64,000 bases of DNA from the NCBI RefSeq assembly GCF_000143825.1, contig NZ_CM000961.1:1757448-1821447 (forward strand), written 5' to 3'. The notes beneath the pieces were generated by a model. The model made no database searches. It was not told the origin of the DNA and saw only the letters and a program-made list of their open reading frames with translations. The translations under genes and the position numbers were made by a program. Within the stretch, counting starts at the first letter, position 1, and every line of letters begins with the position of its first letter. This DNA comes from Corynebacterium genitalium ATCC 33030. GTDB lineage: Bacteria > Actinomycetota > Actinomycetes > Mycobacteriales > Mycobacteriaceae. This document shows positions 16,662 to 25,946 of the stretch, one piece after another.

Positions 16662-18416
16662 TTAGGCGCGCGGGGAAAAGCCCTCCACGTCGGCTTTGGC
16701 CTTGCTCAATAGCTCCGCGGCGTGCGCTCGACCGGTCGCGGAATCGTCCATACCGGCTAGCATCCGAGCGAGCTCATCGACGCGGTCATCGTCGCCGAGC
16801 AGCTGCACGCCAGAAGTCACCGACTCATCGCCCACATTCTTGGACACATGCAGATGCGAGTCGGCGTACGCCGCGACTTGCGGCAAGTGCGTGACGACGA
16901 TGACCTGATTATTCATTGCCAACCGCGCCAACCTACGCCCAATCTCCACGGCCGCACGGCCACCGACGCCAGCGTCAACCTCGTCAAAGACCAGCGTGGC
17001 ACCACTGCGCCGTTCAGACAAAATGACTTCGAGGGCCAACATGACGCGCGAGAGCTCACCACCGGATGCGCTCGATGCCAGCGGCTGTGGTTCCAACGCG
17101 TCGTTGGGTGCAAGCCGCAACTCCACGACGTCTGCCCCGTCGCGCGCGAAGTCCTGCGGATCCTTGGCTGAGTCCACGGCGACGACAATGCGCGCTTTGG
17201 GCATAGCCAGGCCACGTAGCTCACCCGTGACCGCTTTCTCGAGCGCCTTCGCGGCCTTCTTCCGCGCTGCCGTCAACTTGGATGCCGCAGCTGTCATGGA
17301 CTTTTCGTGGGACGCCACGGCCTTCTTCAGCTCCTCGATCGCTTCCGCGGACGTATCGATGGACTCTAAACGCTTCGCTGCTTTCGCGCGCCACGCAATG
17401 ATGCCGGCGGCGTCGGGAGCGTACTTACGGGTCAGCGCCTTGAGCTCTTGCTGGCGCTGGAGAAGGCGGTCGAGCTCTTCCGGGTCGCTGGGAAGGTTGG
17501 ACAAGTACGCGTTCAGCTCACCGGAGACATCCGAAAGGATCGCGGCGACATCGCCCAGTTGGTTGCCCAGTTCGCGTAGCTGACCGTCGCTCGCCCCAGT
17601 CAGCGCGGCGCCAGCTGCACCGACGAGCGATGATGCGGAGGCGTCACCGTCGGCGCTGCCGCCGAAACCGCCGACAGATTCGGCGCCGTCAATGGCCACG
17701 ACTGCTTCCTCTGCAGCCTCACGCAGTGCGTCGACGTCCTGCAGCCGGTTAATGGTCTCCACTAGCTCGGCGTCTTCCCCCTCCTGGGGGTCGACTTCGT
17801 CGATCTCTCCGATGGCGAACTCCAGGCGGTCCACCTCTTGGGCGAGTTCACGGCGCTTCTCCGTGCGCTCTTTCAAGTCTTTGACCGCAGCCCGCCACGC
17901 AGAGAAGGATTCCCCATAGGCCTCACGCAGAGGAGCAATTGCTGGATCGAAAGAGTCGAGAGCGCTGAGCTGTTCTGCCGGTGAGAGCAAACGGAGTTGG
18001 TCGTTCTGTCCGTGAATGGTGAGCACGTGCGCAGTGAAGTCAGCCAGGGTGGCGGCCGGAACGGTGCGGCCGCCCAGGTGCGCCCGGGAACGACCTGTCG
18101 CTTTGACCGAACGGGCGGCTAGGTAGTCGCCGTTCTCATCAAGCTCAGCGCCGGCATCCTCGGCGAGGGTGGCGACGGCGTGGCTGGCGCCGTCGACAAG
18201 CCCCTCCGTGCTGAAGGATCCTTGCACGCTCGCATGGTCCGCACCCGTGCGCACCTTCGAAGCGTCGGCGCGACCACCCGTGAGCAAGCGAAGCCCGGTA
18301 ACCACCATGGTCTTACCAGCACCGGTTTCACCAGTGAGAACGGTCAACCCCGGGGCGAATTCGACATGGGAGTGCGGGATGACGCCCAAGTTGTCAATAG
18401 TGAGATCGAGAAGCAT
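16662..18416 (-). CDS. recN: DNA repair protein RecN
   Basis: 584 residues, an SMC-like ATPase. Walker A TGETGAGKT is at 28-36; a long coiled coil with Ala/Glu/Lys-rich helices fills the middle; the signature ASGGELSRVMLALE and Walker B TLVFDEVDAGVGG follow near the C-terminus. It acts early at double-strand breaks. The ATG shares a base with the nadK stop (TAATG). Confidence 0.93.
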   Translation of the reverse strand: MLLDLTIDNLGVIPHSHVEFAPGLTVLTGETGAGKTMVVTGLRLLTGGRADASKVRTGADHASVQGSFSTEGLVDGASHAVATLAEDAGAELDENGDYLAARSVKATGRSRAHLGGRTVPAATLADFTAHVLTIHGQNDQLRLLSPAEQLSALDSFDPAIAPLREAYGESFSAWRAAVKDLKERTEKRRELAQEVDRLEFAIGEIDEVDPQEGEDAELVETINRLQDVDALREAAEEAVVAIDGAESVGGFGGSADGDASASSLVGAAGAALTGASDGQLRELGNQLGDVAAILSDVSGELNAYLSNLPSDPEELDRLLQRQQELKALTRKYAPDAAGIIAWRAKAAKRLESIDTSAEAIEELKKAVASHEKSMTAAASKLTAARKKAAKALEKAVTGELRGLAMPKARIVVAVDSAKDPQDFARDGADVVELRLAPNDALEPQPLASSASGGELSRVMLALEVILSERRSGATLVFDEVDAGVGGRAAVEIGRRLARLAMNNQVIVVTHLPQVAAYADSHLHVSKNVGDESVTSGVQLLGDDDRVDELARMLAGMDDSATGRAHAAELLSKAKADVEGFSPRA

Positions 18417-19375
18417 TAGCGTCGCGTCACGTTGTCGCCGTACGTCTTGTCTTCTTTCAGCACCGGGCCACGCCAGCCATTGATCGGCAGCTGAAGCTTA
18501 TGCACGAGGCGGTCGGTGAACGGCGAATCGTCCAGACGCACCAAGCGCACGGGCTTTACACCGCGTACGACGTCAAGGCGGGACCCCGGCGGCATGTCCA
18601 GGTGCCGGAAGCCGTCGAGTACAACGTCAGCAGGGGTCGTGGTGATGAGCGACTCGACCGCCACCCTGGAACGCGGCGAGACGACTAGGGGTTTGGTGAA
18701 CAGCGCGTGGGCGTTGTTCGGCACAACAAGGATCGCGTCGAGCTCCGGCCACAAGATCGGGCCACCTGCGGAGAACGCATAGGCAGTCGAACCCGTGGGC
18801 GTGGAAATGAGCACGCCATCGCACCCGAAAGAACTCACCGGACGGAAGTCGACTTCCAGAATCGCGTCCAGCACACCACGGCGGTCGAGGTTTTCCAGGC
18901 TTGCCTCATTGAGCGCCCACCCCTGGCCGATCTGGTCGTTGTTGGAGTCGTGCACCGTCACGTCGATCGTCATGCGGTCATCGACGGTGTACTCGCGGTC
19001 GATCACGCGCCGGATCGCGGTTTCCAGGCTGTCTTCCTCCCATTCGGCGAGGAAGCCGATGTGGCCCAAATTGATGCCCAAAACGGGGACATCCTGTGCA
19101 CGGGCCATACCAGCTGCCCGCAGGAAGGTGCCGTCACCGCCGAGCACGAGCACGAGTTCACATCCGGCTGCCGCCTCATCCTTCGGGGCGACCTGCTCGA
19201 TCTGGCCGAGAACCGGATAGTTGTCCGTGAACGGCAGCTCATCCTCCCCGACAAGACGGACGGTGATGCCCGCCTGCATGAGCAGCTCTGTCGCACGCGC
19301 CGCAGAAGCAATGTTGCCCTCGCGCCGGGTGTGCGGGACCAAGAGTACGCAGCGGTCGGTGTCGCTTTGTGTCAT
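18416..19375 (-). CDS. nadK: NAD kinase
   Basis: 319 residues. GGDGT (79-83) is the ATP/NAD phosphate-binding motif; NLGHIGFLAEW and GSTAYAFSAGGP are the other family signatures. It makes NADP from NAD with ATP or polyphosphate. It overlaps tlyA and recN start/stop codons, so is part of the tightly coupled run. Confidence 0.94.
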   Translation of the reverse strand: MTQSDTDRCVLLVPHTRREGNIASAARATELLMQAGITVRLVGEDELPFTDNYPVLGQIEQVAPKDEAAAGCELVLVLGGDGTFLRAAGMARAQDVPVLGINLGHIGFLAEWEEDSLETAIRRVIDREYTVDDRMTIDVTVHDSNNDQIGQGWALNEASLENLDRRGVLDAILEVDFRPVSSFGCDGVLISTPTGSTAYAFSAGGPILWPELDAILVVPNNAHALFTKPLVVSPRSRVAVESLITTTPADVVLDGFRHLDMPPGSRLDVVRGVKPVRLVRLDDSPFTDRLVHKLQLPINGWRGPVLKEDKTYGDNVTRR

Positions 19376-20208
19376 TAGTTCTTCGGTCCTTCCTCTACTG
19401 CACGCGTGATCATGGCAGTCAGCTCCCCATCATCGGGTGCGCTTTCGCCACCATCGTGAACGAGCCATAGGAAGTATTCTACGTTCCCGCTCGGCCCGGG
19501 TAGCGGTGACGCCACCGCACCGCGGCAACTCAACCCCAATGACAGCGCAAAACGGGCGACATCGAGGGTGACTTCTGCGCGCAACTCCGCCGACCGAACC
19601 ACTCCGCCGCTGCCCAGGCGGTCCTTGCCCACCTCGAACTGCGGCTTGACCATGGGTAGCAGATCCGCACCGTCGGCCATGCATTGTGCGATAGCAGGCA
19701 GCACCAGCTCGAGCGAGATGAAAGACAGGTCGCCGACCATCAGCTCCGCTGTTCCATCCATGAATTCAGGGGTGAGATGGCGGATGTTAGTCCGGTCCAG
19801 CACCGTGACACGGTCGTCGTCCTGCAACCGCCAGACCAGCTGGCCATACCCGACATCAACAGCTACGACCTCGCGGGCACCGCGGCGCAGCAGGACATCG
19901 GTGAATCCGCCTGTGGAGGCACCAGCATCAAGAGCGCGCTTTCCTGCAATGGACAGGCCGTGCGGCTCGAATGCCTCAAGGGCACCGAGCAGCTTGTGGG
20001 CACCGCGAGACGCCCAATCATCACCGTCGACTTCAGCGACTTTAATGGACACCTCAGGCTCGACAACCGTCGCAGGCTTCGTCGCGGTGAACCCGCCGAC
20101 CTCGACTCGGCCCGCTTTGATCCACTCGACGGCTTGTTCACGGGACCGCGCGATCTTGCGGCGCACTAACTCCGCGTCAAGGCGACGGCGCCCTGGACCC
20201 TGCCCCAT
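19375..20208 (-). CDS. tlyA: TlyA-type rRNA 2'-O-methyltransferase
   Basis: 277 residues. An N-terminal S4 domain (RLDAELVRRKIARSREQAVE) leads to an FtsJ/RrmJ-type methyltransferase domain with LDAGASTGGFTDVLL as SAM motif I. TlyA methylates 16S and 23S rRNA, the modification needed for capreomycin action in mycobacteria. The start ATG 20208 overlaps the stop of the 44-residue gene upstream (TAATG). The longer frame starting at 20418 would run through that gene and is rejected. Confidence 0.9.
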   Translation of the reverse strand: MGQGPGRRRLDAELVRRKIARSREQAVEWIKAGRVEVGGFTATKPATVVEPEVSIKVAEVDGDDWASRGAHKLLGALEAFEPHGLSIAGKRALDAGASTGGFTDVLLRRGAREVVAVDVGYGQLVWRLQDDDRVTVLDRTNIRHLTPEFMDGTAELMVGDLSFISLELVLPAIAQCMADGADLLPMVKPQFEVGKDRLGSGGVVRSAELRAEVTLDVARFALSLGLSCRGAVASPLPGPSGNVEYFLWLVHDGGESAPDDGELTAMITRAVEEGPKN

Positions 20209-20342
20209 TAGGCCTGGTCCTGCAACGCATCGGCGAGGACGGTGTACGCGGCCTCGTACTGGGCTAGTTCGCCGGCGAGGTCCTCTGGTGCTTGAGCCAT
20301 CGCCGTCTCGAAGCGCTCGGTCAGCTGCTCGGGAGTACTCAC
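20208..20342 (-). CDS. Small conserved protein between HAD phosphatase and tlyA (44 aa, Rv1693-like position)
   Basis: A 44-codon frame starting at GTG (complement 20340-20342), product beginning MSTPEQLTERFETAMAQAPE and ending LADALQDQA. It is acidic, entirely helical in appearance, with no membrane segment. Its stop overlaps the tlyA ATG (TAATG) and its start lies 2 bp after the HAD gene stop, leaving no other explanation for the 135-bp gap. M. tuberculosis has a short unknown gene (Rv1693) in exactly this position. Function unknown; a GGTGG precedes the start. Confidence 0.7.
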   Translation of the reverse strand: MSTPEQLTERFETAMAQAPEDLAGELAQYEAAYTVLADALQDQA

Positions 20343-20344
20343 TA

Positions 20345-21364
20345 TCACCACCAGCTTTCCACGGCACGGCGCGCAGCAGCTGATGCTGCTTCAACATCGG
20401 GCACCTCACCAGCACCAAGGCTCCAGGCCGCCTTCAACACTGTGCGCAGAGCCTGCATGCTTGTCGACGTCTCATCTCCCCCGTCCAGCACAACCACCGA
20501 TCCCCCAGTGTCGTCGTCCCGTTCCACCGCCGCAGTGAATCCGCCTTGGGCGCATGGGCGCAGCTGGTCGGCTTCCACCGAAGCGTCGACAAGCACAGAC
20601 ATGTCTTCGGCGATGAACGTCGGGCGCTGATCGGCTGGCGCAGAAATGAGTGCGCGTGGGCCGGAGACGCCTGTGAGCACGTGCAACGTGTCCATGCCTG
20701 CGGCGACACCACCGGCGATGTCGGTGTCGAGGCGGTCACCGATGACAAGTGGCGCTGTCACACCGAGGTTGTCGCGTGTGAGGGTGAACATGGCAGGGCC
20801 GGGTTTGCCCGCAGCCCGCGGGGTGACACCGGTGGCGTTCGTGACTGCCGCGACCATGGACCCGTTGCCCACCATGAACCCGCGGTCCATTGGCAACGTC
20901 GAGTCCAGGTTGCTCGCCAGATACGTCGCCCCGGCCTGAATAGCCAGTGCTGCCTCCGACAGGTGCCGCCATCCGTTGTCGGGCGAGTGCCCGTGGAGCA
21001 CGACGGCCGGTGCGTCGTCAGCGGAGTCCACGACAGTGAAACCAGCCTCACGGACAAGGTCGCGGAATGAGTCAGCACCCACCACGAGCACTGCCGCGCC
21101 GGGAGCCGCGTGCTGCTGCGCGAGCTGGACTGCGGCTTGCGCAGATGTCATCACGTCCTTTTCAGTCGCTTTGAGGCCAATGGACTGCAGCTTGCTCGCA
21201 ACATCACGTGGCGCCTTGGAAGCGTTGTTCGTGATGTATGCAGCGCGGCGCCCAGAGGTAATAGCGGCGTTGATCGCATCGACTGCGCCGGGGATAGAAG
21301 CATCGCCGTGCCAGACTGTTCCGTCAAGGTCGAGAAGCAGAGCGTCGTAACCGCTGATAAGCAT
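20345..21364 (-). CDS. HAD-IIA family phosphatase (Rv1692-like)
   Basis: 339 residues. The HAD nucleophile motif DLDGTVWHGD begins at Asp12; the threonine motif is in AAYITNNASK; the C-terminal acidic motif is VIGDRLDTDIAGG. The large C2a cap fits p-nitrophenyl phosphatase or glycerol-3-phosphate phosphatase, the activity described for Rv1692. The C-terminal 80 residues beyond the HAD fold are less conserved. It starts with ATG three bases after the stop of the TPR-like gene. Confidence 0.83.
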   Translation of the reverse strand: MLISGYDALLLDLDGTVWHGDASIPGAVDAINAAITSGRRAAYITNNASKAPRDVASKLQSIGLKATEKDVMTSAQAAVQLAQQHAAPGAAVLVVGADSFRDLVREAGFTVVDSADDAPAVVLHGHSPDNGWRHLSEAALAIQAGATYLASNLDSTLPMDRGFMVGNGSMVAAVTNATGVTPRAAGKPGPAMFTLTRDNLGVTAPLVIGDRLDTDIAGGVAAGMDTLHVLTGVSGPRALISAPADQRPTFIAEDMSVLVDASVEADQLRPCAQGGFTAAVERDDDTGGSVVVLDGGDETSTSMQALRTVLKAAWSLGAGEVPDVEAASAAARRAVESWW

Positions 21365-21367
21365 TGC

Positions 21368-22171
21368 TTAGCTGAACTCCTTCAGACGCTGCGCGACATC
21401 CGTCATCTCTTCGCTATCGACCTTCTTGACGTGCTCGAACCACGTCCGGGCCTCATCAGTCCTGCCAACCTGGGCAAGAGCATCCGCGTAGGCGTAGGAA
21501 AGACGGGTGTGGGCGAAGTCCCCCACCTTCTTCTCATCGATGGTGGGATTGAGCTGCTGCAGCGTCGCCAGCGCAGCTTCGTGTTGGCCGAGGTCGTGGC
21601 GTGCCCCCGCAACAACAATGGCCAGTTCGACCTGCGACTCAGGATCGAGCTGCTGTGCTTCCTGGCTACGCCCGATCTCGATCGCCTTGTCGGGGCGACC
21701 CAGGCCTCGCTCACAGTCAGCCATGACAGCAAGCAGACCGGGGCCACCGCTCATCCGGCGGGCTGCTCGCAACTCAGACAGCGCTTCCTTCCACTCCCCA
21801 GCGTGGTACGCAGCAATGCCTGCTGCCTCACGGACGACACCAACGCGACCCGCACGGTTTTTTGCGGCGCGGGCATGCGCCAAGGCCAGCCGGGGATCAT
21901 CCGCCATCCACGTAGCAGACATGATCATGTGCTTAGCTACTTTGTCAGCGTTGTCCTTCGCCAGCACTCGCAGGTCTTGCAGAACGGACGGGTCAAGGTC
22001 AGACGGGTCGATGTCGTCCGGAATGGACGGCTCATTCTCCTTCTGCGCCATGCGCTCCTCGCGGAAGCCCTGGCGGTACGGGTTGGAGCGGTCGTGCCGG
22101 ACCTTCTTGTCCTCACGTCCGTCCCGGCGCCCCCGGTTGGCATGCGTTCTCGGTTGGCCGTCTTTGCTCAT
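21368..22171 (-). CDS. TPR-like helical repeat protein (Rv1691-like)
   Basis: 267 residues. The first 45 are very basic and polar (MSKDGQPRTHANRGRRDGRE), followed by helical repeats from about 75 to the end that read like tetratricopeptide repeats (e.g. AYHAGEWKEALSELRAARR and ARHDLGQHEAALATLQQL). No signal peptide or catalytic motif. A protein-interaction role is likely. AAAGGAGGT directly before ATG 22171 is one of the strongest ribosome-binding sites in the window. Position between tyrS and the HAD gene is conserved in mycobacteria. Confidence 0.75.
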   Translation of the reverse strand: MSKDGQPRTHANRGRRDGREDKKVRHDRSNPYRQGFREERMAQKENEPSIPDDIDPSDLDPSVLQDLRVLAKDNADKVAKHMIMSATWMADDPRLALAHARAAKNRAGRVGVVREAAGIAAYHAGEWKEALSELRAARRMSGGPGLLAVMADCERGLGRPDKAIEIGRSQEAQQLDPESQVELAIVVAGARHDLGQHEAALATLQQLNPTIDEKKVGDFAHTRLSYAYADALAQVGRTDEARTWFEHVKKVDSEEMTDVAQRLKEFS

Positions 22172-22183
22172 CTCAGACCTCCT

Positions 22184-23449
22184 TTAGCCGTGCACCTTCA
22201 CGCCGGCAAAGTTCTTCTTGCCGCGGCGCAAAACAACCCATGAACCGTGGAGCAGATCTTCCGCGGCAGGTTCCCACCCCTCAGATTCAATACGCTCGTT
22301 GTTGGCGTAAGCACCACCTTCCTTGATAGCCCGACGAGCAGCACCCTTCGAATCCACCAGGCCAGTGCCCACCAGCAGATCAACAATGGTGCGCGGCGCA
22401 CCCGCCTCAACCTCGAACACATCCGTCTCAGAGACAGCGGCAGCGAGCGTTTGCTCATCCAGCTCAGACAACTCTGCACGACCGAACAGGGCCTGTGAGG
22501 CCAGTTCGACAGCCTTTGTCGCCTCGGGCCCATGAACAAGGTCGGTCATCTCCTGGGCGAGACGCTTCTGGGCTTCACGCTTGAACGGGCGCTCCTCCAC
22601 CTCGGTTTCCATCTCGGCGAGCTCATCCTGCGTCAGGAAGGTGAACCAGCGCAGGTAACGGATCACATCGGCATCCGCGGTGTTCACAAAGTACTGGTAC
22701 CAGCGGTACGGGCTGGTCATCTCGGGATCGAGCCAGAGTGACCCGCCACCGGTGGACTTACCGAACTTCTTGCCCTCCGAGTCCGTGACCAGCGGCACGG
22801 TCAGTGCATGGACCGATGCGCCGTCGACACGGCGATTCAGGTCGACGCCCGCGACCAGGTTGCCCCACTGGTCCGACCCGCCGATCTGCAGCATGCAATC
22901 ATGACGGCGCCGCAGCTGCACGAAGTCGTTCGCCTGCAGCAGCATGTAGGAAAACTCCGTGTAGGAAATGCCGTCACCCTCAAGACGGCGCTTGACCGTC
23001 TCGCGCGACAGCATCGTCGACAAAGAGAAGTGCTTGCCGATGTCGCGCAGGAACGAGATCACCGACATGTCGTTGGTCCACTCGGCGTTGTTGACCAGCA
23101 CGGCGGCATTGTCGCCTTCAAAGGACACGAAACGCTGCAGTTGGCCGGTGATTCGCTGCGCCCAATCCTCGACAGTGTCGGCAGTGTTCATAGACCGCTC
23201 ACCGACCTCACGCGGATCACCAATCAAACCCGTTGCACCGCCAGCGAGAACGATTGGCCGGTGTCCGGCTTCCTGGAACCTACGCAACATGAGCAGGGGA
23301 ACCAAGTGGCCGGCGTGCAGGGACGGACCGGTCGGATCGAAGCCCGCGTACAGCGTGATTGGGTTCGCTGTCTGGTCCTTGAGTGCCTCGAGATCCGTGG
23401 ACTGGTTGACCAATCCACGCCACTGGAGTTCATCAATGATGTTCGCCAT
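22184..23449 (-). CDS. tyrS: Tyrosyl-tRNA synthetase
   Basis: 421 residues, class I. The HIGH-like motif is HAGHL (45-49) and the KMSKS-like motif is KFGKS (about 235), both in the Rossmann domain. GGSDQWGN marks tyrosine/ATP binding. A C-terminal S4-like RNA-binding region follows. I selected ATG 23449, which starts [14 protein letters not shown]; the longer frame overlaps the preceding gene. No T-box leader is seen upstream because only 13 bp separate it from the Trm112-like gene. Confidence 0.94.
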   Translation of the reverse strand: MANIIDELQWRGLVNQSTDLEALKDQTANPITLYAGFDPTGPSLHAGHLVPLLMLRRFQEAGHRPIVLAGGATGLIGDPREVGERSMNTADTVEDWAQRITGQLQRFVSFEGDNAAVLVNNAEWTNDMSVISFLRDIGKHFSLSTMLSRETVKRRLEGDGISYTEFSYMLLQANDFVQLRRRHDCMLQIGGSDQWGNLVAGVDLNRRVDGASVHALTVPLVTDSEGKKFGKSTGGGSLWLDPEMTSPYRWYQYFVNTADADVIRYLRWFTFLTQDELAEMETEVEERPFKREAQKRLAQEMTDLVHGPEATKAVELASQALFGRAELSELDEQTLAAAVSETDVFEVEAGAPRTIVDLLVGTGLVDSKGAARRAIKEGGAYANNERIESEGWEPAAEDLLHGSWVVLRRGKKNFAGVKVHG

Positions 23450-23462
23450 AAAGTAGTTCTTT

Positions 23463-23672
23463 TCAAACCTCGTTGTCTGCGGGGTGCGGCTGAGCTTCGT
23501 CGATAAGCAGCACCGGAATACCGTCATCAATGCGGTAGGCAATGCCCATCCGCGGGTTGATCAACAGTTGCTCCTCGTGGTCGTAGTCGAGCGGACCCTT
23601 GTCTTGCGGGCACGCTAGGACCTCGAGGAGCTGGGGGTCGAGCGTGAGTTTATCGGCCGTCATAGTGGTCAA
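23463..23672 (-). CDS. Trm112-family small zinc-ribbon-like protein (UPF0434)
   Basis: 69 residues with [18 protein letters not shown] followed by [19 protein letters not shown], the signature of bacterial Trm112/YcaR-like proteins. Members activate methyltransferases in eukaryotes; the bacterial role is unclear. Only one Cys of the zinc set is visible, so zinc binding is doubtful. The start is either TTG 23672 (AGGGG 5 nt upstream) or ATG 23663; spacing favours TTG. Confidence 0.72.
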   Translation of the reverse strand: MTTMTADKLTLDPQLLEVLACPQDKGPLDYDHEEQLLINPRMGIAYRIDDGIPVLLIDEAQPHPADNEV

Positions 23673-23701
23673 TCGTACCCCTGCGCATTCTCGGGCTCGG
23701 G

Positions 23702-24373
23702 CTAGGTCTGGTCCAGCCCCGGAAGATTGCCGAAGGTCTCGCGCAGTGTGCGGGCCTGGGAATCCATCGTGCGCAGACTGTGGTCGACCACGCCTAGCTT
23801 GATCCGCTCGAGCGCGCCGGTCAGCGTTGACAGTGAATCCTCCATGACCGCAGCTGCCTCAGCGCTGTGATACTGCGGGGCGTTGACGTAGGTGTTCACC
23901 ACTTCCGGCAAGTAGATCTTCACGATGTTCCATACCGTTTGTTGGTGCTCCGGGGTGGACTGCAACTCATCCCACTCATCCAAAATGAAGCGCATGTTGT
24001 CTTCCAGCTCGGACGCTTGGTTGAGCACCCGCTCCGGCGGCTTCGCGCGCACGAGTTCCCGCAGTGTGTTGCGCACGTCGCGGTTCAACTGGACGTTGAC
24101 CGGTTCCATCGGCGCGGGCGGCGCTATTGCCTTCGGCGCCGGCGGCGGGGTCAGAGCAACGCCGGCACCCCATGCAGCCACGGCCACGACAGGCCACAAG
24201 AACCCCAGGCCAACTCCAGTGGCCATGATCAGGACGACGTGCAGAATGATGACAAGAGCCGCCAAGCTCATCCCGACTTTGTTCTTGCGGGAGGTGAAGA
24301 AGTTCCCCTCCCCCACTCCTGTCGCTGCGGGACCTCCTGGCCGGTAGGGGCTGGGCGTATTACTGGTAGCCAC
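23702..24373 (-). CDS. Membrane protein, XpaC-like, third gene of the SBP-VWA operon
   Basis: 223 residues. A Pro/Gly-rich N-terminus is followed by two closely spaced membrane segments (MSLAALVIILHVVLIMATGV and FLWPVVAVAAWGAGVAL), then an Ala/Pro linker and a helical cytoplasmic domain (about 95-223) resembling the XpaC / 5-bromo-4-chloroindolyl-phosphate-hydrolysis family. No function is established for it. The GTG start at 24373 has AAGGAG 4 nt before it and overlaps the preceding gene's 3' end by 14 bp, so the pair is translationally coupled. Confidence 0.6.
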   Translation of the reverse strand: MATSNTPSPYRPGGPAATGVGEGNFFTSRKNKVGMSLAALVIILHVVLIMATGVGLGFLWPVVAVAAWGAGVALTPPPAPKAIAPPAPMEPVNVQLNRDVRNTLRELVRAKPPERVLNQASELEDNMRFILDEWDELQSTPEHQQTVWNIVKIYLPEVVNTYVNAPQYHSAEAAAVMEDSLSTLTGALERIKLGVVDHSLRTMDSQARTLRETFGNLPGLDQT

Positions 24374-25946
24374 GAATCTCCTTGAAAGCTGCATCCAAGT
24401 CGCCGTTCAACGCGTCGAAGACGGCACCGCCCGTCAATTCTGCCAGGTTGTTCATCTCGCTCGCATTGGCCTCCCCGTAGAGGATCACAAAGACCGGGAT
24501 GGAGCGCTGCTCCGGGGAAAGCCCCTGGTACTGCTTCTCAAAGGCGTAGTAGTCCATGCCGTGCGTGACTTCACCGTCGGACAAGAGCACGATCGAGCTG
24601 ATACCTGCGTTCGGGTCGGAACTGCGTAGCGCATCGAATAACGTGTCGTAGATTGCGGTCTGGCCGTCTGCCACAAGGTCATTCACGTAGCCCTGGTACT
24701 TGGCCTTGGTGATGCGGTCATCGCGTAGGAACTCGCCCAGTAATGGCTCGTGAGGTGCCGTTGAGAAGGATTGGAACGTCACCAGCTCGCCATCGCGCAG
24801 GGCCACGTCGCCCGTGGCGGTGGCAGCGGAGCCGTCGATAAGCGACGTCATGATCTGCTGCAGGGACGCGATGCGCTCACCTTCCATGGAGCCAGAAGTA
24901 TCCAGGACGAAGGTGGCAGTTCCGCGCTGGCGGTAGTCGTTGTTGTAGCGGTCCAGCAGCGCTTCGACAGTGCCGTAGCTGGCTGGGAATGCAAGCTCAA
25001 TGACGGTCTGATTGCTCATCTCAGCGGGCATCAGGTCAGCGTTGGTGACGGGGCGGCGGTAGCTGTCCGCGATCTGCTCTTCATGCTCAAGCAACCATTC
25101 AGCGAGTTGGCGAACCTGTTCAGCGGCGTTCTCGTTTTTCGGTTGAGCGAGTGTGGACAGCGGGTAATCAGCGGAAATAACGCCGTCCGCCGGAACAATG
25201 ACCTCGATATTTGCACCCTCGTTGCGCATGGCATGCAAAGTGGATTCGTAGTTGATGATCGCGTCGGCGCGCTCCGGGCTCTCCAAAAATGCGTCCTTGA
25301 GCCAGCCCGACGAGCCAGAAACCAACGACTGCGCCTGGAACAGCTCAGTCAACCGTGTGCCGACCTTTTGGATGTCTTCCTGGGTCAGCGCGGAGCCAGT
25401 GTCCGCCATCGCAGTCGCTACAGACACCAGCGCGGAGAAACCAGAGTTGGAGGTCGACGGGTCGGTCATACCAAAGGAGAACTTTCCCTCGCGTGCGGCA
25501 TCGGCGAAGTCCGACCACGTCGGCTGTTTCGTGTCCCAGCCGAGCTCCTGCGCTTTGTCCCGCTGCACACCGAAAGCAACGGGACTGGTGGCAATCTTCG
25601 TTTCATCGGCCAGCTTGCCCTGGGCATCAATGAGATTGACGTAGCGGTTAGTGGCAAACCACGTCGCATCCACCTGACCGTCAAAGTTGCCCGCTTTGAG
25701 CTCCTGGGAGTTCTGCAGGGTACCGTCCGGGAATTGCAGGGTGATGTCGAAGCCGAGGTCCTCCGACGCCTGCTGCACCAGCGGCTCCAGGTCTTGCAAC
25801 TCAGTCGCGGCCACGATAGTCAGTGGGCCTTTGGAGCCCCCGCCAAGGCCGCCGAAGCCTCCTCCCCCGCCTCCGTTATCGTCGCTGCATGCTACGAGGG
25901 CGGTTCCGGCGAGCAGTGCCGCAAGCGTCGCTAGAAGTTTCTTCAT
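24360..25946 (-). CDS. Surface lipoprotein: substrate-binding domain fused to a VWA domain
   Basis: 528 residues. The lipoprotein signal ends in LVAC with Cys20, then a Gly-rich linker. Residues about 40-310 look like a periplasmic-binding protein type II fold (LTIVAATELQDLEPLVQQAS). From about 340 a von Willebrand factor A domain carries the complete MIDAS: DTSGS (about 346-350), a central Thr, and LLSDGEVTHGMD. Metal-dependent adhesion or complex assembly outside the membrane is likely. No ABC permease is present in the operon, so simple import is doubtful. Its ATG overlaps the upstream gene stop by 4 bp. Confidence 0.78.
   Translation of the reverse strand: MKKLLATLAALLAGTALVACSDDNGGGGGGFGGLGGGSKGPLTIVAATELQDLEPLVQQASEDLGFDITLQFPDGTLQNSQELKAGNFDGQVDATWFATNRYVNLIDAQGKLADETKIATSPVAFGVQRDKAQELGWDTKQPTWSDFADAAREGKFSFGMTDPSTSNSGFSALVSVATAMADTGSALTQEDIQKVGTRLTELFQAQSLVSGSSGWLKDAFLESPERADAIINYESTLHAMRNEGANIEVIVPADGVISADYPLSTLAQPKNENAAEQVRQLAEWLLEHEEQIADSYRRPVTNADLMPAEMSNQTVIELAFPASYGTVEALLDRYNNDYRQRGTATFVLDTSGSMEGERIASLQQIMTSLIDGSAATATGDVALRDGELVTFQSFSTAPHEPLLGEFLRDDRITKAKYQGYVNDLVADGQTAIYDTLFDALRSSDPNAGISSIVLLSDGEVTHGMDYYAFEKQYQGLSPEQRSIPVFVILYGEANASEMNNLAELTGGAVFDALNGDLDAAFKEIRGYQ

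Noticed and set aside
23450..23462. T-box leader before tyrS
   Set aside because: Only 13 bp separate tyrS from the preceding gene; no space for a T-box.
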